Shown piece after piece: positions 53,506 to 61,996 of a stretch of 64,000 nt of DNA (positions are counted from its first letter, which is position 1; every line of letters begins with the position of its first letter). This DNA comes from Halieaceae bacterium UBA5085. Lineage in GTDB: Bacteria > Pseudomonadota > Gammaproteobacteria > Pseudomonadales > Halieaceae. A program made the translations under genes and the position numbers. Where the stretch lies: positions 62,001 to 126,000 of the forward strand of contig DIAF01000015.1 in NCBI GenBank assembly GCA_002414665.1, in the 5' to 3' direction. The notes beneath the pieces are model-generated. The model searched no databases. It had not been told where the DNA came from and worked only from the letters and a program-made list of their open reading frames with translations.

Positions 53506-55827
53506 ATGACCCACTCCAGACTCCGCATTGCAATTCACACACTGGCTGCCGTGCCCTTTGCCCTGCCCCTGCTGGCGCAGGCACAACAACAGCTCGAAGA
53601 GGTGTTGGTAACCGCCGAGAAGCGGGAACAGAGTATCCAGGATGTGCCGCTGTCTGTCGCGGCGCTGGCGGGTGACGATATCGAAGTCGGCAAAATCAGC
53701 GGCCTCAACGATATTGCGTTCCGCACGCCGGGGCTGACCTACAACCAGTTCAGCATTGGCGAGCCGCGCATCTACATCCGCGGTATCGGCAACAGCTCGG
53801 ATTCCGCGGGCAGTGACCCGGCGGTGGGGGTTTTTCTGGATGAGGTCTATATCGGCCGCACCGGCGGTGTCGGTTTCGATCTGTTCGACCTCGAGCGCAT
53901 AGAGATCCTGCGCGGTCCACAGGGCACCCTGTACGGCAAGAACACCAACGGTGGTGCCATCAACATCGTGACCTCCCGGCCCAGCCAGGAGACCGAGGTT
54001 CGCGTGCGGGTCTCCACCGGCACCGACCAGCTGCGTCATTTCCAGGGTCTCGCCAGCGGCGGCCTGACTGACAGCGTTGCGGGCAAGATCGTGTACTCCT
54101 ATCGCGACCGTGACGGCTACGGGCGCAACGTGATCACACCGGGGGAAATCGCGACCCTCGGCAATCTGTCCCAGAGCCCGATTATCGGCCCCAGCATCGG
54201 TGCTGCTGACTCAGGCGAACGCCGCGATGACGCGCGTTCGGTCAACGTGCGCGGTCAGTTGATGTTCGACATCACAGAACGTGTCGACCTGCTGCTGAGC
54301 GCGGATTACGCCCGCGACGAAACCGCCGGCCCCTGCCGCCATATCCAGAACATCGACAATGCCATCGCCGGTCTGGGCCCCTTCTGGGAACTCAACATGT
54401 CGGAAGATTACATGGCCGATGAGCGGCATTGTGCGAGCCAGTTCGACACCTCGCAAAAGCGCGAAGTGAACGGCTTCATGGCTCGCCTGGAGGCCGACCT
54501 CGACTGGGCCAGCCTCACCTCCATCACCGCCTGGCGTTCCAGTGAGTACAACTGGGTCGATGACCTGACCAGCCTGCCACTGAACAACCTGGCGGCTCCG
54601 TCGCCTCCCGGTGTGCCGCTGCCTCCCGGTTTCTTTACCACGCCGGGCAACGTGATCAACGGGGCCGAGGAAGACGCCTCGCAGTTTTCCCAGGAGTTCC
54701 GCCTCGCCGGCAACACCGACCGGGTGAGCTGGCTGGCGGGTGTATTCTTCATGGAAGAGGATGTGGAGCGGGGCGAGGAGTTCTACACCCAGTACAGCAC
54801 GCCCCTGCAGGGACTCGGCCTGGCCGGAATCGGCGATGTACTGTTTACCCAGGATAACACCACGACCAGCTACGCGGTCTACGGCCAGGCCGACTGGGCG
54901 TTCACCGACCAGTTGACCCTGACCTACGGTGTACGCTGGGCAGAAGACGAGAAAGAAATCACCCAGAACTCCATCGACCTGCTGGGCACCACCCCGGCGG
55001 GCGTGCCCCTGATATTGCCGTCCTTCCCGGCGCCGGTGTCAGCGGAAGACTCCTGGTCGGAGGTGACCCACAAGCTGTCGCTGGCCTACCGTCCCACCGA
55101 CGACCTGATGCTCTACGCGACCTACTCCGAGGGCTTCAAGAGCGGTGCTTTCCAGTCCCAGACCAACCTGCCGAGCGTAGCCACCGAAGCGGTTGATCCC
55201 GAGGTGGTGCAGAACGTGGAAGTGGGCCTGAAGTCCTCCTGGTGGGACCGGCGCCTGCAATTCAACCTGTCCTATTATGATATGGACTACGAAGACCTGC
55301 AGGTCTTCGAGCTGAACAGCCGCTTCCTGCTGGTGCTGCTGAATGCACAGGCAGAGTCCAAGGGGGTCGAGGCATCGATTGACCTGGTGCCGATCGAGAA
55401 CCTGACACTGAACGCCAGTTACAACTGGAGTGACGCGACGTTCAAGGAGTTCACCAACTCCAACGGGCTCGATCTGGCCGGCCGCGACCTGCCTTTCGCG
55501 CCGGATGCTGCCCTCACGACCACGGCCAATTATCGTGTGAACCTCTCCGGTGGGTCGGCGCTGGACTTCGGTGTCAGCTACAGCTGGAAAGACGATTACT
55601 TTACCGGTCCGCAGAATCGCCCGGTGGAGCGCCAGGCCGCGATTGAACTGCTCGATGCCAGTGTCAGCTGGACCAGCGCCGATGGCTCCCTGGCCATTGA
55701 TGTGTGGGGCAAGAACCTGAACGACGAATTGCAGGTGAGCAGCCGCATCGTCGACCCCACCGGCGTGACGTCAGAGTATTACATGCCGCCGCGCACGGCG
55801 GGTGTCACGCTGACCAAGAGCTTCTGA
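53506..55827 (+). CDS. TonB-dependent outer-membrane receptor
   Basis: 773 residues. A signal peptide ends at about residue 25 (LLAQAQ). Then come the TonB box-like EEVLVTAEKR, the plug with ERIEILRGPQGTLYGKN, and a barrel closing at the C-terminal Phe (GVTLTKSF). It is a sphingomonad-style receptor for a hydrophobic or complex nutrient. GAGG lies 5 bases before the ATG. The carotenoid oxygenase gene ends 122 bases upstream on the same strand, so both may share a regulon. A GC-rich inverted repeat follows the stop without a T-run. Confidence 0.94.
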   Translation: MTHSRLRIAIHTLAAVPFALPLLAQAQQQLEEVLVTAEKREQSIQDVPLSVAALAGDDIEVGKISGLNDIAFRTPGLTYNQFSIGEPRIYIRGIGNSSDSAGSDPAVGVFLDEVYIGRTGGVGFDLFDLERIEILRGPQGTLYGKNTNGGAINIVTSRPSQETEVRVRVSTGTDQLRHFQGLASGGLTDSVAGKIVYSYRDRDGYGRNVITPGEIATLGNLSQSPIIGPSIGAADSGERRDDARSVNVRGQLMFDITERVDLLLSADYARDETAGPCRHIQNIDNAIAGLGPFWELNMSEDYMADERHCASQFDTSQKREVNGFMARLEADLDWASLTSITAWRSSEYNWVDDLTSLPLNNLAAPSPPGVPLPPGFFTTPGNVINGAEEDASQFSQEFRLAGNTDRVSWLAGVFFMEEDVERGEEFYTQYSTPLQGLGLAGIGDVLFTQDNTTTSYAVYGQADWAFTDQLTLTYGVRWAEDEKEITQNSIDLLGTTPAGVPLILPSFPAPVSAEDSWSEVTHKLSLAYRPTDDLMLYATYSEGFKSGAFQSQTNLPSVATEAVDPEVVQNVEVGLKSSWWDRRLQFNLSYYDMDYEDLQVFELNSRFLLVLLNAQAESKGVEASIDLVPIENLTLNASYNWSDATFKEFTNSNGLDLAGRDLPFAPDAALTTTANYRVNLSGGSALDFGVSYSWKDDYFTGPQNRPVERQAAIELLDASVSWTSADGSLAIDVWGKNLNDELQVSSRIVDPTGVTSEYYMPPRTAGVTLTKSF

Positions 55828-55894
55828 CCGCGGCGCGGCCGCGGCACTGCATTCCGCGGCCCGCCCGACGCATGCACGGTCAGTCCTTGTTGTT

Positions 55895-55916
55895 GACGCG
55901 AGTAGAGGCTCGCGTC
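55895..55916. promoter_or_regulatory. Perfect 8-bp inverted repeat upstream of the HxlR gene
   Basis: GACGCGAG, six bases, CTCGCGTC, ending 65 bases before the regulator's start codon. It could be the autoregulatory operator of the dual HxlR protein or a hairpin after the TonB receptor gene; there is no T-run. Confidence 0.4.
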
Positions 55917-55981
55917 GCTTTCACCTATGATGCCCTCATGAAGCCGCCGCCTGTTACCGCCCAAACCACTCGTGTCCTTGT

Positions 55982-56923
55982 ATGGACAAATTAAGAACCC
56001 GAGCCAGCTCAATCAATCGGGCCCTCGACCAGATCGGGGACAAGTGGTGCCTGCTGATCATTCAGGAGGTCTTCTGGGGTATAAACACCTTCAGCGGGAT
56101 GCTTGAAGCGACGGGTGTTTCCCGTGGCGTGTTGTCGAATCGTCTGAAATGGTTGCAGGAGCAGAATTGCCTGCGCAAGCGGGTCGCCAGCGGGGGGTCC
56201 CGCCACCCCGTTTACCACCTCACGCGCAAGTCGGTCGACCTGTATCAGATGTCGCTGATGGCGGTGGCCTGGGAAGAACGCTATTTCCCGCCGCCGGCGA
56301 CGGGTCGCGTGCACCTGCGTCACCGCAGCTGCGGCAACGTCGTGCAACCTCGCCTGCGCTGCAGCACCTGCCGGAAAGACGTACACGGTCGCGATGTCAC
56401 CTACCACCCGGGTCCCGGTGCCACGCGCGATGTGCGCGACAAGAAAGTGCGCCGGCGCTCTTCCCTGTCGGCGAGCGACGTCCCCGGTGAACACAGCGTG
56501 TACCGCAACCTTATTGACCTCGTCGGTGACCGCTGGACGGCGAACGTGATTGCCCTCGCTTTCCATGGCTTGCAGCGTTTCGATGAGTTCCACCAGGAAT
56601 TGCCGGTAGCGACCAATATTCTGTCTGACCGCATGCGCTTTCTTGTGCAGCGGGGCGTGTTCGTCACGCGGCCCTACCAGCAGCGGCCGCTGCGCCACGG
56701 CTACGAGCTCACCGACATGGGTTGGGACCTGTTTCCCTATTTCCTGACACTGCTGCAGTGGGGAGACCGTTGGTGCGACCCGAACGGGGCGGGGCGGCCA
56801 ATGTGTCTCACACATACGCTCTGTGGCGAGAATCTCCACGGTGAGGTGGTCTGCAACCACTGCGGAGAAGAGCTGAGCGCCCACTACGTGGACTTCACCA
56901 TAGGGCCAGGGGAGCAAGCCTAG
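55982..56923 (+). CDS. Tandem HxlR-type transcriptional regulator with two zinc-ribbon-like motifs
   Basis: 313 residues made of two repeats. The first winged helix is at about 8-100 (LDQIGDKWCLLIIQEVFWGI ... VSRGVLSNRLKWLQE), followed by a Cys motif C117-x9-C127-x2-C130. The second winged helix is at about 172-264 (LVGDRWTANVIALAFHGLQR ... TNILSDRMRFL), followed by C281-x9-C291-x2-C294. HxlR proteins normally have one winged helix and dimerise, so this could bind DNA as a pseudo-dimer. No ribosome site is obvious at 55982. The aldehyde dehydrogenase gene starts 75 bases later and is the likely target, together with the TonB receptor. Confidence 0.9.
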   Translation: MDKLRTRASSINRALDQIGDKWCLLIIQEVFWGINTFSGMLEATGVSRGVLSNRLKWLQEQNCLRKRVASGGSRHPVYHLTRKSVDLYQMSLMAVAWEERYFPPPATGRVHLRHRSCGNVVQPRLRCSTCRKDVHGRDVTYHPGPGATRDVRDKKVRRRSSLSASDVPGEHSVYRNLIDLVGDRWTANVIALAFHGLQRFDEFHQELPVATNILSDRMRFLVQRGVFVTRPYQQRPLRHGYELTDMGWDLFPYFLTLLQWGDRWCDPNGAGRPMCLTHTLCGENLHGEVVCNHCGEELSAHYVDFTIGPGEQA

Positions 56924-56997
56924 GCGTTTGCTTGCATAAACAGACCGAGTTGTGGCAGTGTGCGCTGTTCATATTGCCACTGCCCATGGAGAGCCCG

Positions 56998-58689
56998 ATG
57001 AGTGCCCTGTTCGCCAAACACCAGGATCTGCTGACCAAGGCGCTGGATGCCTGTGCCCACCGCTATGCCTGGAGTGGCTGGCCGGAAAACCCCAGCAGCA
57101 AGATCCACGGCGAGGAAAAGCCTGCCGCTGGCCGGGCGCGTTTCGAGGCCCTGCTGGGCCAGGATTTCCCGCTGTCACAGCCGGCTGAGTCGGGTCGTGT
57201 GGGCGAGGAGGTGTCTCCCTATACCGGCAAGACGCTGGGCGTGCGGTATCCCAGGGTGGACCCTGCGGCGCTGTTTGCCGCGATCAACGCGGCGCGTCCC
57301 GGCTGGGCCGCAGCAACGCCTGAAGCGCGTGTTGGCGTGTGCCTGGAAATTTTGCAGCGCTGTGGTGAACAGCTGTTTGAGAATGCCCATGCCACCATGC
57401 ACACCTCAGGCCAGTCCTATGTCATGGCGTTTGCAGGCAGCGGCGCCAATGCGCTGGACCGAGGCCTGGAAGCGCTGGCTTACGCCCACAAGGCCATGCA
57501 GGATGTGCCGGCCACCGCGCACTGGGAGCGACAGTTCGGCCGCGACGGTGTCGCCAGCCTGAGCAAGCGCTACCGGCTGGTGCCCCGCGGTGTGGGTGTG
57601 GTGATCTGTTGTGCCACGTTCCCGTTGTGGAATACCTACCCGGCCCTGTGCGCATCCCTGGCCACGGGCAACCCGGTCGTGCTCAAGCCCCACCCGGCAG
57701 CAACGCTGCCGGTCGCCATGGTGGCGCGTGTCTGTCGCGAGGTGCTGGCAGAAGCGGGTTTCGATCGCAATCTGGTGACGCTGGCGGCGGATACCCGCGC
57801 CGAACCCGCCACCCTGCCGCTGATCCAGCATCCGGACACCGCCATCATCGACTTTACGGGCAGTCCGCGTTTCGGCAGCTGGCTGGAGCAGAACTGCCCG
57901 GGCAAGCAGGTATACACGGAAACCGCGGGTTGCAATTCCGTGGTGCTGGAGTCCACGGATGATCTGCCGGCAACGGCGCGGGCCATCGCCCATTCCCTCT
58001 GCCAGGCCTCGGCCCAGATGTGCACCAGCGTGCAGAATATCCATATACCGGCCAAGGGAGTGCGCGTGGCCGGTCAATACGTAACGCACGCCGAGGCTGC
58101 CGCTGCGATCTGTAGTGCCGTGGATGGCTGGCTGGCGGACCCGCGCGCGGCTGCGACGCTCTGTGGCACATTGTTTGACCCTGCCGTGCAAGCCAACGTC
58201 GATCGCTATCGCGGGCTGGCCGCGGCGCAGCAGCGCATCCTGCGCGACTCGGCGCCCTATGAAAACCCGGGCTACCCGGCGGCGCGTACCGCAACGCCGC
58301 TGGTCATTGCCGCCACCGAGGCGGACCGTGACTGGTATCGGGAAGAAGTGTTCGGGCCGGTGTCGTTCATCATCGCCAATGCCGATGCACAAGCCTGCCT
58401 GCAGGATGCCACTGGCAATGCCCGTGACTGTGGCGCGATTACCTCCCACGTGTACTCGACGGACCCGGCGTTTCTCGGCAGGGCGGTGGATGCCTATCAC
58501 GCCGCTGGCGCCTCCGTGGCCTGCAACCTCACCGGTATGCCGATCAATTTTGCCGCCGCCTACTCGGACTTTCATGTCACGGGTTTAAACCCGGCAGGCA
58601 ATGCCTGTCTTGCGGATCTGGCTTTTGTCAGCAACCGCTTCCGTATTGTGCAGAGTAAATTCATGGGGCCAGCGCCAGACGGTTCCTGA
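56998..58689 (+). CDS. PaaN-like aldehyde dehydrogenase family protein
   Basis: 563 residues. The aldehyde dehydrogenase fold is visible with the catalytic Cys in QASAQMCTSVQNI and the Glu in ETAGCN. The N-terminal extension (YAWSGWPENPSSKIHG) and the C-terminal SNRFRIVQSKFMGP match the phenylacetate degradation protein PaaN, which oxidises a CoA-bound semialdehyde. No other paa genes are in the window, so a different aldehyde is likely. The ATG at 56998 has GGAG 6 bases upstream; longer in-frame starts at 56932 and 56986 lack one. An NTF2-like gene follows after 25 bases. Confidence 0.9.
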   Translation: MSALFAKHQDLLTKALDACAHRYAWSGWPENPSSKIHGEEKPAAGRARFEALLGQDFPLSQPAESGRVGEEVSPYTGKTLGVRYPRVDPAALFAAINAARPGWAAATPEARVGVCLEILQRCGEQLFENAHATMHTSGQSYVMAFAGSGANALDRGLEALAYAHKAMQDVPATAHWERQFGRDGVASLSKRYRLVPRGVGVVICCATFPLWNTYPALCASLATGNPVVLKPHPAATLPVAMVARVCREVLAEAGFDRNLVTLAADTRAEPATLPLIQHPDTAIIDFTGSPRFGSWLEQNCPGKQVYTETAGCNSVVLESTDDLPATARAIAHSLCQASAQMCTSVQNIHIPAKGVRVAGQYVTHAEAAAAICSAVDGWLADPRAAATLCGTLFDPAVQANVDRYRGLAAAQQRILRDSAPYENPGYPAARTATPLVIAATEADRDWYREEVFGPVSFIIANADAQACLQDATGNARDCGAITSHVYSTDPAFLGRAVDAYHAAGASVACNLTGMPINFAAAYSDFHVTGLNPAGNACLADLAFVSNRFRIVQSKFMGPAPDGS

Positions 58690-58714
58690 GTGCCAGTGAA
58701 AAGAGGATCAGGAC

Positions 58715-59143
58715 ATGGCTACAGCTGAATTACTGAAGATCGCACACCAGCACGTGGCGGCGGAGGGGGTCCGCGACTTCGCGGCCACGTTGGCGACACT
58801 GGAAGCTGATCCCGTTTACGAGCTGTTTCCAGTGGGTCTGCGCATGCGCGGTATGGACGCCGCGGAACGCTATTACCGCCACTTTTTCGACAACGTGGCA
58901 CCGTGCTTCGATCCGGAGGGCATGGTGCTGCACGGGGAGTGGCCGGGTGAGACAGGTGTCGCTATCGAGTACACAGTGCGTTATCGCTATCCGGACGGCC
59001 GCCAGAAGCCGTTTCGCATTCTGGGTATTCTCACTTACGGTAGCCAGGCCCTGACGGGGGAGCGGGTCTACGCCGACGAGGAGCTTCTGCGCATCATGTT
59101 CGCGCCACTGTGGGATGAAATGGAGCCTATCACCGAAGGCTGA
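58715..59143 (+). CDS. NTF2-like / SnoaL-like domain protein
   Basis: 142 residues with an NTF2-like pattern: an N-terminal helix pair, the segment FPVGLRMRGMDAAERYYRHF, then strands with VAIEYTVRYRYPDGRQ and a C-terminal helix. This fold is used for isomerase, cyclase or lyase reactions on small hydrophobic compounds. It lies 25 bases after the PaaN-like gene and is probably in the same operon, suggesting that it acts on the aldehyde pathway. AGGA lies just upstream of the ATG. It is convergent with yifB, with only 5 bases between. Confidence 0.82.
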   Translation: MATAELLKIAHQHVAAEGVRDFAATLATLEADPVYELFPVGLRMRGMDAAERYYRHFFDNVAPCFDPEGMVLHGEWPGETGVAIEYTVRYRYPDGRQKPFRILGILTYGSQALTGERVYADEELLRIMFAPLWDEMEPITEG

Positions 59144-59148
59144 CCCGC

Positions 59149-60651
59149 TCACGGCAGCGGCATGGTCTCGCGGAAGGCGAGTGCTTCGCTAATGTGGTGC
59201 AGGTCAATGCAGCTGCTGTTTTCCATATCGGCCAGGGTCTGCGCAACGCGCAGGCTCCTGTGCAGGCCGCGGCCCGAAAGCTGTAACGCATCCGCCGCCT
59301 GCTCCAACTGCTGCCGCGCCTCGGGCTGCAGTCTGCACACTGTCGTCAGCCCCCTTTCCGAGAGCGTAGCATTGGTGCATCCCTGGCGCGCGAGCTGGCG
59401 CTGGCGCACCGCGAGCACGCGTTCGCGCACGATTGCAGAGGCTTCTCCCGGCGGCTGTGTGGCGAGCAGCAGGCGTGCCTTCAGCCGATGCATGCTGACA
59501 TGCAGGTCGATGCGGTCGAGCAGCGGCCCCGAGAGGCGTTGCCGGTAGCGCTGGATCTGCTCGCTGCTGCATCGGCAGCGGTGTTCTGTGTCGCCGAAGA
59601 AGCCACAGGGGCAGGGATTCATTGCCCCGACAAGCTGGAAACGTGCGGGATAGCTGACCTTGTGTGCCGCCCGCGACAGGGTGATCGCGCCGGATTCCAG
59701 CGGCTCGCGCAGCATCTCCAGAGCCTGGCGGCTGAATTCCGGAAGCTCGTCCAGAAACAGTACGCCCCCGTGGGCGAGGCTGGCCTCGCCGGGCCGGGGC
59801 CGGGCTCCGCCACCGATCAGTGCCACCGCGCTGGCGCTGTGGTGGGGATTGCGGAAGGGGCGTCGCCACAGGTGCTCGACGCTGGTGCTGTCGTGAAAGC
59901 TGTGCAGTGCGGCGCAGGTCAGTGCCTCTTCGGTGTCCGGTGGCGGCAGCAGACCGGGCAGGCGGCTGGCCAGCAGGGTCTTCCCCGTGCCGGGTGGGCC
60001 CACCAGCAGCAGGTTGTGCCCGCCACTCGCGGCGATTTCCAGAGCCCGGCGTGCCAGCGCCTGACCAGCGACGTCAGCGAGGTCCGGGTAGGCTGTGGTG
60101 TCCTGCGGGTGTGGAGGTGATTCCTGTACGGGCAGTGGGTGGCGACCGTTGAGGTGTGCGCAGAGCGTCAGCAGATCGTCTGTGGCGATAATGCGACTTT
60201 CGGGGACGGCGCCGGCCAGCGCGGCACTGGCCGCCGCTGTCACCAGGGCGCGCCCCGCAATGGTGCAGGCCTGCGCCGCCGGGATGATGCCGGGCACCGG
60301 GCGCACCGCGCCCGTCAATGCCAGCTCGCCGATGAATTCGTGGTGCGTGAGAGACGCGGCGGGCAATTGCCCCGAAGCCACGAGAATGCCGAGGGCGATG
60401 GGCAGGTCGAAGCGCCCACCTTCCTTGGGCAAGTCAGCCGGCGCAAGGTTTACGGTAATCCGGCGATCCGGAAACTCGAAATGTGCTTGTTGCAGTGCGC
60501 AACGAACCCGGTCCCGGCTCTCGCGGACAGCGGTTTCCGGCAGTCCGACAATCTGGAAAGCTGGCAACCCGTTGCCCAGGTGGGTCTCTACCTGCACCAG
60601 CGGGGCCTCGATGCCCACGGCAGCGCGGCTGTAAACAACAGACAGTTCCAT
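59149..60651 (-). CDS. comM: YifB/ComM-family Mg-chelatase-like AAA+ ATPase
   Basis: 500 residues. The N-terminal Lon-substrate-like domain (VETHLGNGLPAFQIVGLPET) is followed by an AAA+ core with Walker A VGPPGTGKTLLAS, near residue 220, and Walker B GVLFLDELPEF. The C-terminal lid contains ALAFRE and a winged-helix-like end. ComM helicases extend heteroduplex joints in natural transformation and RecA-dependent recombination. It is a core gene, next to ubiK here as in Pseudomonas (from memory). Confidence 0.95.
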   Translation of the reverse strand: MELSVVYSRAAVGIEAPLVQVETHLGNGLPAFQIVGLPETAVRESRDRVRCALQQAHFEFPDRRITVNLAPADLPKEGGRFDLPIALGILVASGQLPAASLTHHEFIGELALTGAVRPVPGIIPAAQACTIAGRALVTAAASAALAGAVPESRIIATDDLLTLCAHLNGRHPLPVQESPPHPQDTTAYPDLADVAGQALARRALEIAASGGHNLLLVGPPGTGKTLLASRLPGLLPPPDTEEALTCAALHSFHDSTSVEHLWRRPFRNPHHSASAVALIGGGARPRPGEASLAHGGVLFLDELPEFSRQALEMLREPLESGAITLSRAAHKVSYPARFQLVGAMNPCPCGFFGDTEHRCRCSSEQIQRYRQRLSGPLLDRIDLHVSMHRLKARLLLATQPPGEASAIVRERVLAVRQRQLARQGCTNATLSERGLTTVCRLQPEARQQLEQAADALQLSGRGLHRSLRVAQTLADMENSSCIDLHHISEALAFRETMPLP

Positions 60652-60693
60652 GGCTCATCCTTGAGCACAGAGCCTCTCCGGTCAGTGAAGAGG

Positions 60694-60954
60694 TCAGGTT
60701 TGGGGTTTCAGCGACTCGAACTCTCGCGTCAGGGCCTCCAGTTCAGCTTCCAGCTCGGCGACCCTGGCCCGGGTGCGGGCAAGTATCGCGGCCTGGGCGT
60801 CGAACTCCTCCCGGCTGACAACGTCCAGTTTGCCCAATGCTGACTGCGCCAGGGCCCGCGCACCCTTGTCGACTTCCGCGCGCAGGCCCGGGCTGCCGAC
60901 CAGGGCCGACATCTGCTGCAGTACTTCACTGATTGGCGGTGGCTTCAGGGCCAT
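60694..60954 (-). CDS. ubiK: UbiK family ubiquinone biosynthesis accessory factor
   Basis: 86 residues, the normal length of the YqiC/UbiK (BMFP) family. The N-terminal half (PPPISEVLQQMSALVGSPGL) is followed by a C-terminal coiled coil (about 45-82, FDAQAAILARTRARVAELEA). UbiK binds UbiJ and lipid to support the aerobic ubiquinone pathway. The ATG at 60954 was chosen since GAGGA precedes it and the family N-terminus starts there. It is upstream of yifB on the same strand, with 42 bases between. Confidence 0.9.
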   Translation of the reverse strand: MALKPPPISEVLQQMSALVGSPGLRAEVDKGARALAQSALGKLDVVSREEFDAQAAILARTRARVAELEAELEALTREFESLKPQT

Positions 60955-61030
60955 ATTGCGCGATTCCTCTGCCAGACAGAACAGGCCGCAGTGTAGAGGA
61001 ATTGCAAAACGACGCACAGATCATCTTGGT

Positions 61031-61047
61031 GCACCAATAGAGTGCGA
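61031..61047. promoter_or_regulatory. NtrC-like binding site 1
   Basis: TGCACCAATAGAGTGCG. The left arm TGCACCA matches the NtrC consensus (TGCACCA-N3-TGGTGCA) perfectly; the right arm has two changes. It lies about 120 bases upstream of the sigma-54 promoter. Confidence 0.55.
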
Positions 61048-61048
61048 T

Positions 61049-61065
61049 GCGCCCTAATGGTGCGG
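61049..61065. promoter_or_regulatory. NtrC-like binding site 2
   Basis: TGCGCCCTAATGGTGCG, with a near-perfect right arm TGGTGC. It is spaced 18 bases centre to centre from site 1, as expected for cooperative NtrC enhancers. Confidence 0.65.
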
Positions 61066-61152
61066 GTCGCTGCCGTTGACCCCGCGCATAAATCGCGTTT
61101 GGTGAGCGCTCAAATCACGTAACGCTCTGTAAATAAAGATTTTTTCCATGAT

Positions 61153-61168
61153 TGGCACAGCATCTGCA
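61153..61168 (+). promoter_or_regulatory. Sigma-54 promoter of the torF-like / glnK / amtB operon
   Basis: TGGCACAGCATCTGCA. The invariant GG at 61154-61155 and GC at 61166-61167 are separated by exactly 10 bases. It fits TGGCACR-N4-TTGCW except for one T to C change. It begins 107 bases before the first start codon. The 305-base gap 60955-61259 holds only these regulatory sites, with no gene I can support. Confidence 0.85.
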
Positions 61169-61259
61169 AAGACCGCAGTGCAATCGCGAATTATGCAGAG
61201 CAAAAAAGTTCCGTGCCCGGCACACATTTTTTTGACTGCCAAACCAAGGAGAATGACAC

Positions 61260-61934
61260 ATGCTGCACAAAAAACTGCTTCCCGCTTCGATCGCCGCTGT
61301 CCTGTTCGCAGGCGCTGTTTCTGCCCAGGCAGAGATCACCGGCAACGTGACACTCGCCACGGATTACGTATTCCGCGGTATCTCGCAGACCGACGAGAAA
61401 GGCGCCATCCAGGGCGGCTTCGACTGGTCCGGCGATTCTGGCCTGTATGCCGGCATCTGGGCCTCCAACGTCGCCTTCGGTGGCGCTACTACCGAAATGG
61501 ATTATTACTTCGGCTACGCCGGTGAAACCGACGGTGGCTTCGGCTACGACGTGGGCTTCTTCTACTTCGATTACGAGGGTGAGTCTTCCCTCGACTACAT
61601 CGAATACGCCCTGGGCCTGAGCTACGCCGACTTCAGCGTTGGCTTTGTGTATTCAGACGAGTTTGGTGATGGCGGCCCCGAGTACATGTACTACTCCGCC
61701 GGCTACTCGCTGAGCCTGACCGAGGATATCAGCGTCGACTTCAACATCGGCTTCACCGACACCGACCAGGATGACTACTGGGAAGATGGCGCCGACAGCT
61801 ACACGGACTACGGCGTGACCTTCGGCTACAGCGCCATGGACCTGGACTTCGCGCTGGCCCTGATCGGAACGGATCTTGACGATGTGGACGCTGCGGATGA
61901 TCGCATCGTGTTCTCCATCTCGAAGAGCCTCTAA
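61260..61934 (+). CDS. TorF-family putative porin (Gcw_chp domain)
   Basis: 224 residues. A signal peptide (about 1-24, AVSAQAE) is followed by a small beta-barrel with the family's N-terminal pattern VTLATDYVFRGISQTDEKGAI and repeated aromatic-rich strands; it ends IVFSISKSL. TorF-like proteins are thought to form outer-membrane channels for nitrogenous solutes. AAGGAGA lies 8 bases before the ATG. It is the first gene after the sigma-54 promoter, so it should be induced in nitrogen limitation with glnK and amtB. A strong intercistronic hairpin follows. Confidence 0.92.
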   Translation: MLHKKLLPASIAAVLFAGAVSAQAEITGNVTLATDYVFRGISQTDEKGAIQGGFDWSGDSGLYAGIWASNVAFGGATTEMDYYFGYAGETDGGFGYDVGFFYFDYEGESSLDYIEYALGLSYADFSVGFVYSDEFGDGGPEYMYYSAGYSLSLTEDISVDFNIGFTDTDQDDYWEDGADSYTDYGVTFGYSAMDLDFALALIGTDLDDVDAADDRIVFSISKSL

Positions 61935-61956
61935 GCGTTTCGGGACTGAAACCTAC

Positions 61957-61974
61957 GGCGCCCTGCGGGGCGCC
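61957..61974 (+). other. Intercistronic hairpin between the porin and glnK
   Basis: GGCGCCC, loop TGCG, GGGCGCC, a perfect 7-bp stem, with no T-run after it. It may stabilise the porin mRNA or partly reduce read-through into glnK. Confidence 0.6.
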
Positions 61975-61996
61975 CTGCTGATACCTGGAGACTGAC

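Noticed and set aside
52295..53584. Antisense ORF of 429 codons across the carotenoid oxygenase
   Set aside because: The plus-strand protein has all four iron-binding His residues; the antisense ORF also overlaps the next receptor's start.
57406..58575. Antisense ORF of 389 codons in the PaaN-like gene
   Set aside because: No domain or ribosome site; opposite a complete aldehyde dehydrogenase.
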